Of a stretch of DNA of 64,000 bases, positions 56,685 to 64,000 are shown piece after piece. The stretch lies in assembly GCF_025244725.1 (NCBI RefSeq), contig NZ_CP104203.1, positions 3,472,001-3,536,000 of the forward strand. The letters are read 5' to 3'. Position 1 is the first letter of the stretch. The number at the start of each line of letters is the position of its first letter. Source of the DNA: Chryseobacterium oranimense (GTDB lineage: Bacteria > Bacteroidota > Bacteroidia > Flavobacteriales > Weeksellaceae). The notes under the pieces are model-generated. The model saw nothing but the letters and a program-made list of their open reading frames with translations, was not told the DNA's origin and did not search any database. The position numbers were made by a program, and so were the translations under genes.

Positions 56685-58043
56685 TTACATTTTCTCAATC
56701 CATTCACAAAGAGGGTCGTACAGGGTATCAATGTTTCCTGCGCCTACGGTGAGAAGGATGTCAAAATCTTTTTCTTTTATTTTTTCGAAAGCACCGGACA
56801 GGTCCGATTTTTCTTTTTTATCTAAATTCACTTTTTCCAGCAGCCAGCCGGAAGTTATTCCTTCAAAGTTTTCCTGAAGTTCCCTTGCAGGATAAATGTC
56901 GAGAAGGATCAGCTCGTCTGCCTTGCTTAAACTTTCGGCAAAACCATCTGCAAAATCTCTTGTTCTGCTGAAAAGATGCGGCTGAAAGACTACCAGAAGT
57001 TTTTTATCCGGGTAAAAGGTTTTGATAGAGCTCACTACAGCATTGATTTCTGTAGGGTGGTGGGCATAATCATCAATATAAATCTTACCGTTTGGATAAA
57101 TATGTTTGGTATATCTTCTTTTAATTCCTTTAAAATTGGCAATAGCTTTTTTCAGGGTTTCAAAATCTACGCCTAAATTGTGAAGAATGGCCAGTGCCGC
57201 AGTAGCGTTTTCTACATTGTGAATTCCCGGAATTTCCCACACAAAATCTTTTACGGTTTCAGACGGTGTATGGAAATCAAAATAAATCTTATCATGATCC
57301 ATACGCAGGTTATCCGAATAGTAATCCGCTACCTCATTTACAGCGTAGGTTTTATGATCTCTGCCGATGTCCAAGCCTTTTCTTACAAATAACTGCTTAT
57401 CATTAGGAACCAGTGCTGCAAACTGTTTGAAGCCTTCTTCAATATGGCTCTTGTCACCATAAATATCCAGGTGGTCTGCATCGGTAGAAGTTACCACTGC
57501 CCAGTCCGGAGAAAGGTTTAAGAAGCTTCTGTCATATTCATCAGCTTCCACTACGGAATATTTTGTCCCGTTATACAGGAAGTTGGATCTGAAATTTTCA
57601 GAAATACCGCCTAAAAAGCATGAAAACGGAAGGTTTGCCTCTTTACAAAGGTGGGACACCAATGTGGAAGTGGTTGTTTTTCCGTGAGTTCCTGCTACGG
57701 CAATACAGTCTGTATTTTCTGTAATCAGGCCTAAAACTTTAGCACGTTTCAGAACTTCAAACTGGTTCTGATTGAAGTAATCCAGAATTCCTAATGTTTT
57801 AATAGCAGGGGTATAGATTACCAGAGTATCTTCTTTTTGAAGAGAAGTTATTTTCCCATCGATATGATCTTCAAAAACAATATCTATCCCTTCGTTCATC
57901 AGCTGTGTGGTAAGCTTAGTATTGGTTTTGTCATAACCCAGCACTTTTTTACCGGAAGCATTGAAATAGCGTGCCAAAGCACTCATTCCGATACCTCCGA
58001 TTCCTACGAAGTAATAATTTTGATATGTTTCTAAAATCTTCAT
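56685..58043 (-). CDS. murC: UDP-N-acetylmuramate-L-alanine ligase
   Basis: A 452-residue Mur ligase. The N-terminal domain has GIGGIGMSALARYF (residues 16-29), the ATP P-loop is AGTHGKTTTSTLVSHL (about 119-134), the conserved His/Glu block has VEADEYDRSFLNL (about 184-196), and the C-terminal domain has YIDDYAHHPTEI. MurC adds L-Ala to UDP-MurNAc in the cytoplasm. The HHPTE motif near 323 and IGGIGMS start separate it from MurD and MurE. Length is normal. Confidence 0.97.
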   Translation of the reverse strand: MKILETYQNYYFVGIGGIGMSALARYFNASGKKVLGYDKTNTKLTTQLMNEGIDIVFEDHIDGKITSLQKEDTLVIYTPAIKTLGILDYFNQNQFEVLKRAKVLGLITENTDCIAVAGTHGKTTTSTLVSHLCKEANLPFSCFLGGISENFRSNFLYNGTKYSVVEADEYDRSFLNLSPDWAVVTSTDADHLDIYGDKSHIEEGFKQFAALVPNDKQLFVRKGLDIGRDHKTYAVNEVADYYSDNLRMDHDKIYFDFHTPSETVKDFVWEIPGIHNVENATAALAILHNLGVDFETLKKAIANFKGIKRRYTKHIYPNGKIYIDDYAHHPTEINAVVSSIKTFYPDKKLLVVFQPHLFSRTRDFADGFAESLSKADELILLDIYPARELQENFEGITSGWLLEKVNLDKKEKSDLSGAFEKIKEKDFDILLTVGAGNIDTLYDPLCEWIEKM

Positions 58044-58064
58044 TCTTTTTGTATTAATGTATTT

Positions 58065-58108
58065 TGTAAAATGTATTCATGTATGCTTTGTCATTAATAC
58101 ATTTTACA
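58065..58108. repeat. Hairpin spacer, copy 2 (murG-murC), overlapping the murG stop codon
   Basis: TGTAAAATGTATTCATG (58065-58081) and CATTAATACATTTTACA (58092-58108) are 17-nt inverted arms with one mismatch and a 10-nt loop. The second arm contains the murG stop codon. Confidence 0.65.
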
Positions 58109-59216
58109 TTGTACTTTTTACAGTTTTAAATATCTCATCTACAATCTCTTTTGCTGCATTTGGCTTGGCAAAATATTCCAGGTTCTGAGACATTTCGTTT
58201 CTTATATTTTCACTGCTGCAGATTTCTTCCAGTGTGTTCCAGAATTTTTCCTGCATTTCAGAGTCTTTTACCATCCGGGCTGCATTTTTTTCAACCAGGT
58301 TCATGGCGTTTTTGGTCTGATGATCTTCCGCTGCAAAGGGGAAGGGTACCAGAAGAACCGGCTTTCTAGCTACTGCCAGCTCTGAAATGGCAATGGCTCC
58401 GGCTCTTGAAACAATAATATCAGCTGCAGAATAGGCCAGTTCCATGTCTTTGATGAATTCTCTCAACTGAATCTGAGATCCGAGATCCGAGATCCGGGAT
58501 TCGTTGCTTAATTCATTGTAATCCAGTTTTCCGGTTTGCCAGATCAACTGATATCCTTTTTCTTTAAGGTTTTCCAGGTTATCTTTCCAGGCGTTGTTCA
58601 ATGTTCTGGAGCCTAAAGAGCCACCTACAGAAAGAATCGTAAGCTTATCTTTATTAAGTCCCATTTTTTCTTTTGCCAGGGCTGTTTCTGTCATTCCTGT
58701 AACAATATTCTCACGAATAGGATTACCCAGGAATTTTATTTTTTCAGAAGGAAAACCTTCTACTTTCGGATATGCAGTGAAAACGGCTTTGGCTTTTTTG
58801 CTTAAAATCTTATTCGTTACTCCTGCATGGGCATTCTGCTCCTGAATGAAGATTGGAATTCCCAGTCTGCTGGCTTCATATAAAGCGGGTCCGCTCGCGA
58901 ATCCACCCGTTCCTACAGCAAAATCCGGGGCGAAGTTTTTAATGATCTTCTTTGATTTAGAAAGACTTTTCAGAATTTTGAAAGGCAAACCTAAATTCGA
59001 AAGCATATTTCCTCTGTCAATTCCTGCGATATCAATTCCTTCAATTTTATAACCGGCCTGGGGAACTTTTTCCATTTCCATTTTCCCGTTGGCTCCTATG
59101 AACAAAAATTCTGTATCCGGAAATCTTTTTCTGATCTCATCTGCAATGGCAATAGCCGGGAAGATATGTCCTCCTGTTCCGCCGCCGGATAATACTACTT
59201 TTAATTTTTTGTTCAT
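58104..59216 (-). CDS. murG: Undecaprenyl-PP-MurNAc-pentapeptide GlcNAc transferase MurG
   Basis: A 370-residue GT28 enzyme. The N-domain has SGGGTGGHIFPAIAIADEI (residues 10-28), and the C-domain has SVGGSLGSRTLNNA (about 193-206) and SRAGAIAISELAVARKPVLLVPF (seen in parts near 269-290). MurG makes lipid II on the inner face of the membrane. Between residues about 235 and 250 is a segment ESRISDLGSQIQL encoded by three tandem GAGATCC heptamers; it is unlike the usual sequence at that site. The region lies between the acceptor-sugar domain motifs and is not a catalytic loop. Confidence 0.96.
   Translation of the reverse strand: MNKKLKVVLSGGGTGGHIFPAIAIADEIRKRFPDTEFLFIGANGKMEMEKVPQAGYKIEGIDIAGIDRGNMLSNLGLPFKILKSLSKSKKIIKNFAPDFAVGTGGFASGPALYEASRLGIPIFIQEQNAHAGVTNKILSKKAKAVFTAYPKVEGFPSEKIKFLGNPIRENIVTGMTETALAKEKMGLNKDKLTILSVGGSLGSRTLNNAWKDNLENLKEKGYQLIWQTGKLDYNELSNESRISDLGSQIQLREFIKDMELAYSAADIIVSRAGAIAISELAVARKPVLLVPFPFAAEDHQTKNAMNLVEKNAARMVKDSEMQEKFWNTLEEICSSENIRNEMSQNLEYFAKPNAAKEIVDEIFKTVKSTM
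58476..58503 (+). repeat. Heptanucleotide tandem repeat inside murG
   Basis: GAGATCC three times (58476-58496) followed by GGGATTC (58497-58503). A change of one unit would shift the murG reading frame. Confidence 0.7.
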
Positions 59217-59239
59217 TTTTATTTTGTTACTGATAATAC

Positions 59240-60478
59240 CTAAGCGATATCATTAATTTCTGCTACACTTTGTTTTTTGCCCATTCCTTCTTCATCATAT
59301 ATCTGGATTCTTGAGCTTATATTTAAAATAATTCCAAGCTGGAGATAGGTAACCAGCATGGAGGTTCCTCCGTAACTTATCAGTGGCAATGGCTGTCCTG
59401 TTACCGGGATCAGGTTGATGGCTACAGCAATATTCACAGCAAGCTGGACAAAAATCATCACCCCGAGACTGAGCACGAGAAGCGAGCCGAAAAAGGCGGG
59501 CATTTTGCTTGCGATCATTACAATCCTGATCATCATGATGAGATACAGGCTGATAAGGAAGGCTGCCCCGATGAGTCCGTATTCTTCTACAATGACAGCA
59601 AAAATAAAGTCAGAGGCGGATTGTGGAAGCATTTGCTTTAATGCGCTTTTTCCTGGTCCCATTCCTGTAATTCCGCCATGTACGATGGCTGCTTTGGCCT
59701 GCATGACCTGATAGTTTTTAGCTTTTACGCTTTCATCATCCACATCGGTTGTTTTTGCCTTGCTGGAGGTAAATGTTTCGATACGGCTCATCCATGTATG
59801 CACACGGTTTCCACCGATGAGGTTGGTGTTTAATGCAATGATCAGAAATAATATAATGGCTATAAAGGATGAGGAGATAAAGCCTGCAATATATTTCCAG
59901 TGAAGCTGTCCGATAATCAGGACAATTACAGAAACCATCAGAATCATCAATGCTGTAGAACCGTTATCTTTTGCAACCAATACAAAAACCAGCAGGATAG
60001 GCCCGAAAATATACATAATGTTCTCTATCGGAAGCCTTTCCCTTGTTATCTTTTTGGTCAGATACCTGCAGAGGTAAATGATGAGCATGAGGAAGGCGAA
60101 TGATGAAGGCTGGAATGAAATGGGGGTTCCGGGAATTTTTAACCATCTTGAAGCACTGGCTCCGTCAATGGTCTGGCCCGTAAACATGGTAACGATAAGC
60201 AAAACAATCATTAAACCGAGCAGGATACTGCTGAGCTTTCCGATGTACTCATATTTTATCATTCCAACGACTCTCATGATCACAAGACCTAAGACTACAA
60301 AGAACATATGCTTGATCACGTGGCCTGTTGTGGTCCCGTTATTAACAATATATTCCAGATTCGAACTTGCGGAGTATACGGGGAAAATAGAGAAAATGGA
60401 GATCACAAGGATGACCATCCAAAGTACTTTATCGCCCTTTAGCAATTCAATTCTGTTTTCTGTGTTCTGTTCGTCCAT
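59240..60478 (-). CDS. ftsW: Lipid II polymerase/flippase-family protein FtsW
   Basis: A 412-residue SEDS-family protein with about ten transmembrane helices. SEDS blocks seen are IDGASASRWLKIPGTPISFQPSSFA (in parts; about residues 105-130), KDNGSTALMI (about 171-180), VHGGITGMGPGKSALKQMLPQS (in parts, about 261-282), VEEYGLIGA and LPLISYGGTSML. FtsW is a septal peptidoglycan polymerase. RodA is the close alternative, but the position between murG and murD in the division cluster favours FtsW. Confidence 0.93.
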   Translation of the reverse strand: MDEQNTENRIELLKGDKVLWMVILVISIFSIFPVYSASSNLEYIVNNGTTTGHVIKHMFFVVLGLVIMRVVGMIKYEYIGKLSSILLGLMIVLLIVTMFTGQTIDGASASRWLKIPGTPISFQPSSFAFLMLIIYLCRYLTKKITRERLPIENIMYIFGPILLVFVLVAKDNGSTALMILMVSVIVLIIGQLHWKYIAGFISSSFIAIILFLIIALNTNLIGGNRVHTWMSRIETFTSSKAKTTDVDDESVKAKNYQVMQAKAAIVHGGITGMGPGKSALKQMLPQSASDFIFAVIVEEYGLIGAAFLISLYLIMMIRIVMIASKMPAFFGSLLVLSLGVMIFVQLAVNIAVAINLIPVTGQPLPLISYGGTSMLVTYLQLGIILNISSRIQIYDEEGMGKKQSVAEINDIA

Positions 60479-60501
60479 ATTTTTCTGTATTCAGGTATTG
60501 A

Positions 60502-60545
60502 TGTAAAATGTATTCATGAATTTAAAATCATTAATACATGAATAC
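60502..60545. repeat. Hairpin spacer, copy 3 (murD-ftsW)
   Basis: TGTAAAATGTATTCATG (60502-60518), identical to copy 2 arm 1, and CATGAATAC (60537-60545) form a GTATTCATG stem. Confidence 0.6.
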
Positions 60546-60562
60546 CTTCATACTTTTTACAT

Positions 60563-61891
60563 TTACTTTTTTAATACTTGCTCTTTAAACTGTTTCCCCC
60601 TGTCTTCATAGCTTTTGAAAAGGTCAAAACTTGCACAGCATGGGGAAAGTAAAACGGTATCACCGCTTTTTGCCAGTGATTTTGATATTTTCACGGCTTC
60701 TTCCATGCTTGATGTGTCATAAATAAATTCTTTTTTGTCTTTAAAGAATTCTATAATCTTCGTGTTATCTATTCCTAAGCAGACAATTGCCTTTACTTTT
60801 CTTTTAACAAGATCCTCGATTTCTGTGTAATCGTTTCCTTTGTCCAAACCTCCAACAATCCAGACTGTCGGGGTTTTCATGCTTTCCAGCGCATAATAGG
60901 TGGCATTTACATTCGTCGCTTTACTGTCGTTGATGTATTTTACACCGTTGGTTTCCGTTACAAATTCCAGTCTGTGCTCTACCGCCTGGAAAGTCATCAG
61001 AGAGTTCCTGATGCTTTCATTGTTGATTTCCAATATTTTACCGGCTATTGACGCGGCTAAGCTATTGGCTACATTATGGTTTCCAAGAAGTGATAGTTTG
61101 TCAATTTTCATTGAAAATTCATCCTTCATTTTTACCACAATTTCATCATCATTAATAAAACCTCCTTCAGACAATTTTTCTTTGGTTGAGAAAGGAATCA
61201 TCTTCGCTTTTATTTCCAGCTTTTCAAGAATGTTTTTGCTCATTTCATCATCTTTGTTGTAGATGAAGAAATTGTCATTTTCCTGGTTTTCTGCAATTCT
61301 GAATTTGGCTAAAGCATATTCTTCATAATTGTAGTTGTACTGGTCCAAATGGTCTTGCGACAGGTTGAGCAGCAGAGAAATATAAGGCCTGAAGTTCTGA
61401 ATATCATCCAGCTGGAAGGAGCTTACCTCCAGAACATAATATTCATGGTTCTCATCAGCTACCTGCTTTGCAAAGCTATATCCGATGTTTCCTCCCAGTC
61501 CTACATTCAGTCCGTCGTTTTTCAGGATGTAGTAGATCAGGGAAGTTGTTGTTGTTTTTCCGTTGCTTCCTGTAATGGCGATGATCTTTGCATCGGTAAA
61601 TTCTGATGCAAATTCAATTTCAGAGGAAAGTCTTATTCCTTTTTCATGAATTTTATGAACAATCTCTGCCTTTTTTGGAATTCCGGGGCTTTTTACAATC
61701 CAGTCTGCACCTAAAATTCTTTCTTCGTTGTGGTTTTCTTCTTCAAATTCAATTTCATTTTCGGCTAAAAACTGCTTGTAGTTATCCTTAATAGCTCCTT
61801 TGTCCGAAAGAAAAACTTCCAGACCTTGTTTTTTAGCTAAATAAGCAGCTCCGCATCCGCTCTCCCCACCTCCTAAAACAACTATTTTCAT
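60563..61891 (-). CDS. murD: UDP-N-acetylmuramoylalanine-D-glutamate ligase
   Basis: A 442-residue Mur ligase. N-terminal VVLGGGESGCGAAYLAKK is at residues 4-21, the P-loop TGSNGKTTTTSLIYY at about 111-125, and LNLSQDHLDQY at about 174-184. C-terminal NDSKATNVNATYYAL is near 308-322, followed by IVGGLDKGNDY and LSPCCASFDLF. The GLDKGNDY and SPxCASFD blocks are the MurD hallmarks. It adds D-Glu to UDP-MurNAc-L-Ala in the cytoplasm. Confidence 0.97.
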   Translation of the reverse strand: MKIVVLGGGESGCGAAYLAKKQGLEVFLSDKGAIKDNYKQFLAENEIEFEEENHNEERILGADWIVKSPGIPKKAEIVHKIHEKGIRLSSEIEFASEFTDAKIIAITGSNGKTTTTSLIYYILKNDGLNVGLGGNIGYSFAKQVADENHEYYVLEVSSFQLDDIQNFRPYISLLLNLSQDHLDQYNYNYEEYALAKFRIAENQENDNFFIYNKDDEMSKNILEKLEIKAKMIPFSTKEKLSEGGFINDDEIVVKMKDEFSMKIDKLSLLGNHNVANSLAASIAGKILEINNESIRNSLMTFQAVEHRLEFVTETNGVKYINDSKATNVNATYYALESMKTPTVWIVGGLDKGNDYTEIEDLVKRKVKAIVCLGIDNTKIIEFFKDKKEFIYDTSSMEEAVKISKSLAKSGDTVLLSPCCASFDLFKSYEDRGKQFKEQVLKK

Positions 61892-61901
61892 ATTTATTCT
61901 T

Positions 61902-61976
61902 TTGTAAAATGTATAAGGTAAAACGTATTAATGTAATTTGGCTTTGTCTTAATACTTCATACTTTACACAATATTT
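61902..61976. repeat. Related hairpin spacer, copy 4 (mraY-murD), degenerate
   Basis: TGTAAAATGTATAAGGTAAAACGTATTAATG faces CTTAATACTTCATACTTTACACA (shown in part): TGTAAA/TTTACA and GTATTAA/TTAATAC arms. It is a diverged relative of copies 1-3. Confidence 0.45.
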
Positions 61977-61977
61977 T

Positions 61978-63219
61978 TTATCTCATTTTTAATGTGATCA
62001 GGCATACAATAGCCAGCATTACTCCGATGATGATCATTCTGTTTACGATCTTACTTTCATGGAAACCGCCTTTCTGATAATGGTGGTGTAATGGTGACAT
62101 TCTAAAAAATCTGTTATTCTGGGCATATTCCAGCCCGTATTTTCTTTTTCTGTATTTGAAAACTACAACCTGCAGCATCACAGAAATATTTTCAATCAGG
62201 AAGATCCCGCATAAAACAGGAATAAGAAGTTCTTTTCTCAAAATGATGGCTAAAACGGCAATCACTCCTCCAAGCATTAAACTCCCTGTATCGCCCATGA
62301 AAACCTGTGCCGGATAGGTGTTGTACCAGAAGAAACCGATAACAGCCCCTACCATGGCTACGGCAAAGATGGTGGTTTCCCCCATATTGGGAAGGAACAT
62401 AATATTGAGGTAATCCGCAAAGATGATGTTCCCGGAAAGATAGGCAAACAGGGCAAGGGTGAGCAGTATGACTGCACTGGTTCCTGCGGCAAGCCCATCA
62501 ATTCCGTCTGTAATATTGGCTCCGTTTGATACGGCTGTTACGATGAAAATAACGATGGGTATAAAGACAATCCATGCCCATTCGTGGGCATCTTTATCAT
62601 TCATCCAAAACAGAATTCCACTGTAGTCGAATTCGTTGTTCTTTGCAAACGGTACGGTAGAAACGGTAATTTTTTCCGTAGGCATGAAATTCTGCTCTAC
62701 ATTGTTTCTGTTCACTACTTTTGCATCTGCATACTTTCTTTTAACGGTGATATCCGGGTGGAAATACATTGTAATTCCGACTATTAGCCCTAATCCGACC
62801 TGACCTACAATTTTAAATTTTCCGCTCAGACCGTCTTTATTTTTTTTGATTTTCTTTAAATAATCATCCAGAAATCCTATGGCACCCATCCATAACATGG
62901 AAACCAGCAGCAATACGATATAGACATTGGTGATCCGGGTAAACAGCAGCACAGGAATAATCGTCGCAATAATGATGATCAGCCCTCCCATAGTAGGAGT
63001 TCCTTCTTTCTGCTTCTGTCCGTCTAATCCAAGGTCACGTACCAATTCGCCCATCTGTCTTGCCCGCAGATAGTTGATAATCCTCTTACCATAGACAAGG
63101 GCAATGACAAGAGAAAACAGTACAGCAATACCGGCACGGAAAGAAATGTATTTCAGCATTCCCAATCCCGGTATATGGATTCCCTGACTGGTTAGATATT
63201 CGTATAGATAGTATAACAT
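61978..63219 (-). CDS. mraY: Phospho-MurNAc-pentapeptide transferase MraY
   Basis: A 413-residue membrane enzyme with about ten helices. [16 protein letters not shown] (about residues 72-87) and [20 protein letters not shown] (in parts near 116-135) mark the first catalytic aspartate region, NLTD-type [13 protein letters not shown] (about 234-246) the second, and [12 protein letters not shown] near 309-320 the third. HHHYQKGG is near the C-terminus. A roughly 45-residue insert (residues about 165-210), rich in polar residues, makes it longer than the 360-residue enzymes of other phyla. It attaches the pentapeptide to undecaprenyl phosphate. Confidence 0.97.
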   Translation of the reverse strand: MLYYLYEYLTSQGIHIPGLGMLKYISFRAGIAVLFSLVIALVYGKRIINYLRARQMGELVRDLGLDGQKQKEGTPTMGGLIIIIATIIPVLLFTRITNVYIVLLLVSMLWMGAIGFLDDYLKKIKKNKDGLSGKFKIVGQVGLGLIVGITMYFHPDITVKRKYADAKVVNRNNVEQNFMPTEKITVSTVPFAKNNEFDYSGILFWMNDKDAHEWAWIVFIPIVIFIVTAVSNGANITDGIDGLAAGTSAVILLTLALFAYLSGNIIFADYLNIMFLPNMGETTIFAVAMVGAVIGFFWYNTYPAQVFMGDTGSLMLGGVIAVLAIILRKELLIPVLCGIFLIENISVMLQVVVFKYRKRKYGLEYAQNNRFFRMSPLHHHYQKGGFHESKIVNRMIIIGVMLAIVCLITLKMR

Positions 63220-63237
63220 GTTCCTTTTTTATTTAAA

Positions 63238-63309
63238 GATTAAGAGATTAAGGCATTTAGAAATTCGTGTTGTATTTTTTAATCTCTGAATTTCTAAATC
63301 TTTTAATCC
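63238..63309. repeat. Long inverted repeat in the murE-mraY spacer
   Basis: TTTAGAAATTC (63256-63266) and GAATTTCTAAA (63288-63298) pair perfectly; GATTAAGAGATTAAG outside pairs with AATCTTTTAATC. Different sequence from the other spacer hairpins but the same location type. Confidence 0.55.
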
Positions 63310-63316
63310 AAATCAT

Positions 63317-64000
63317 TTACTTGCTCATTAACTTCCAAAGTTCGTTGATCGTTTCTTTGTCGTCAAAATGATGTTTAACACCATTAATGTCCTGATAGTT
63401 CTCATGGCCTTTTCCGGCTACCAGCACTATATCTTTTGGCTCTGCGAACCTGATTGCCATTTTTATAGCTTCTTTTCTGTCCGGAATTGAAGTGTATTTG
63501 CTGAAGTTCTGAGGTTCAACACCTGCTTCAATTTCCTTGATGATCTGTACAGGATCTTCTGTTCTCGGGTTATCTGAGGTGATAATTGCCAGTGTTGATT
63601 TTTTGGTGGCAATATTTCCCATTTCAGGTCTTTTCGAGTGATCCCTGTCGCCCCCGCATCCGAAAACGGTAATCAGTCTTTCGTTTTTTGTTCTTATATC
63701 ATTGATGCTGTCCAGAATGTTTTCCAAAGCATCCGGAGTGTGGGCATAATCTACAATAAAGAAGATGCCACCGTCTGATTTGAAGGTTTCGAATCTTCCG
63801 GAAACTCTGTTTAACTTGCTGATCGCCTGTAAAATTTCATCCTGTTCAAAATCAAGCTCAGAAGCAATTCCGAAAACCAACAGTAAATTGTAAATGTTGA
63901 ATTTTCCTGTCAGTGTTGTCCAAAACTCTTTTCCATTGAAATTCAGCAGCATCCCGTTGAAATCAATTTCCAGAGATTTTCCGTGGTAATCTGCCATGGT
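63317..64000 (-). CDS. murE: MurE ligase, N-terminus beyond window edge
   Basis: The last about 228 residues of UDP-N-acetylmuramoyl-tripeptide synthetase MurE; the frame runs off the window end, and an internal Met at 63997 is not the start. Visible blocks are GRFETFKSDGGIFFIVDYAHTPDAL (in parts), TVFGCGGDRDHSKRPEMG, DNPRTEDP and AGKGHENYQDI. The DNPR loop is the hallmark of meso-diaminopimelate specificity, so the wall is predicted to be of the DAP type. Directly upstream of mraY as usual. Confidence 0.96.
   Translation of the reverse strand, partial: TMADYHGKSLEIDFNGMLLNFNGKEFWTTLTGKFNIYNLLLVFGIASELDFEQDEILQAISKLNRVSGRFETFKSDGGIFFIVDYAHTPDALENILDSINDIRTKNERLITVFGCGGDRDHSKRPEMGNIATKKSTLAIITSDNPRTEDPVQIIKEIEAGVEPQNFSKYTSIPDRKEAIKMAIRFAEPKDIVLVAGKGHENYQDINGVKHHFDDKETINELWKLMSK

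Noticed and set aside
1..64000. Prophage, insertion sequence or integrase next to the tRNA genes
   Set aside because: No transposase, integrase, capsid or direct-repeat attachment sites were recognised.

Overview
The window is chromosomal DNA of a Bacteroidota bacterium of the Flavobacteriia, most likely Chryseobacterium or a close relative (Weeksellaceae). The support is: AT-rich sequence with A-rich leaders instead of Shine-Dalgarno sites; many TAnnTTTG -7 promoter boxes (some with a TTTG or TTG about 19-20 nt upstream) placed just before genes; and lineage-typical families (SprE/PorW-like gliding/type IX secretion lipoprotein, GLPGLI protein, DUF4421, outer-membrane beta-barrel protein with a carboxypeptidase-regulatory N-domain, FtsZ with a very long C-terminal linker). 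I see no insertion sequence, prophage or CRISPR array.

Layout. 1-3400 (minus): SprE-like TPR lipoprotein (cut by the window edge), Maf pyrophosphatase, KdsC-like phosphatase, DUF2520 protein. 3.5-8.5 kb: ECF sigma factor with putative anti-sigma and a secreted partner, a secreted protein, lepA and a small membrane protein. 8.6-18.3 kb: a dense NAD/ADP-ribose island (NrtR-like NUDIX regulator, NADAR protein, 2OG-Fe(II) oxygenase, coiled-coil protein, VWA protein, adenylosuccinate-synthetase-like enzyme, TPR-DUF2971-macrodomain chimera, sirtuin, ADP-ribosylglycohydrolase, KptA RNA 2'-phosphotransferase, PPP phosphatase). 18.5-34 kb: M14 peptidase, a two-gene Cys-rich cassette, JmjC/cupin oxygenase, beta-barrel protein, DinB protein, GLPGLI protein, feoA-feoB-small Cys protein, DUF4421, phosphoglucosamine mutase and a TPR protein. 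34-43 kb: EamA transporter, aat, DUF3127 protein, four tRNAs, a MocR regulator with neighbours, a two-component system, and a UspA-like/DUF1275 pair. 43-49 kb: a 180-bp MITE-like repeat, mutL, rhomboid protease, tandem EEP hydrolases, two small lipoproteins. 49-51 kb: GH3 enzyme and bacilliredoxin. 51.6-64 kb (minus): division and wall cluster murE-mraY-murD-ftsW-murG-murC-ftsQ-ftsA-ftsZ-yqeY.

The most interesting part is the ADP-ribose island. I found four copies of an 18-bp site, GCGTWAWNWHWACACAAA. One lies at the promoter of the NUDIX-winged-helix regulator, two upstream of the NADAR gene and one upstream of the six-gene run starting at 10727; at least three overlap the promoter core. This is what an autoregulated ADP-ribose-responsive repressor and its regulon would look like. 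The regulated genes could together make, read and remove ADP-ribose marks, or repair RNA 2'-phosphate ends and recycle the ADP-ribose by-products. One member is a chimera: an AT-rich TPR-DUF2971 module joined in frame exactly at what looks like the old start codon of a stand-alone macrodomain gene.

Secondary points are a MutL without recognisable endonuclease motifs, hairpin-forming spacers between most genes of the division cluster, a heptanucleotide repeat inside murG, and a DUF3127 protein with an SSB-like acidic tail. Everything was read by eye without searches; family names come from motif recognition and functional coupling is inference.
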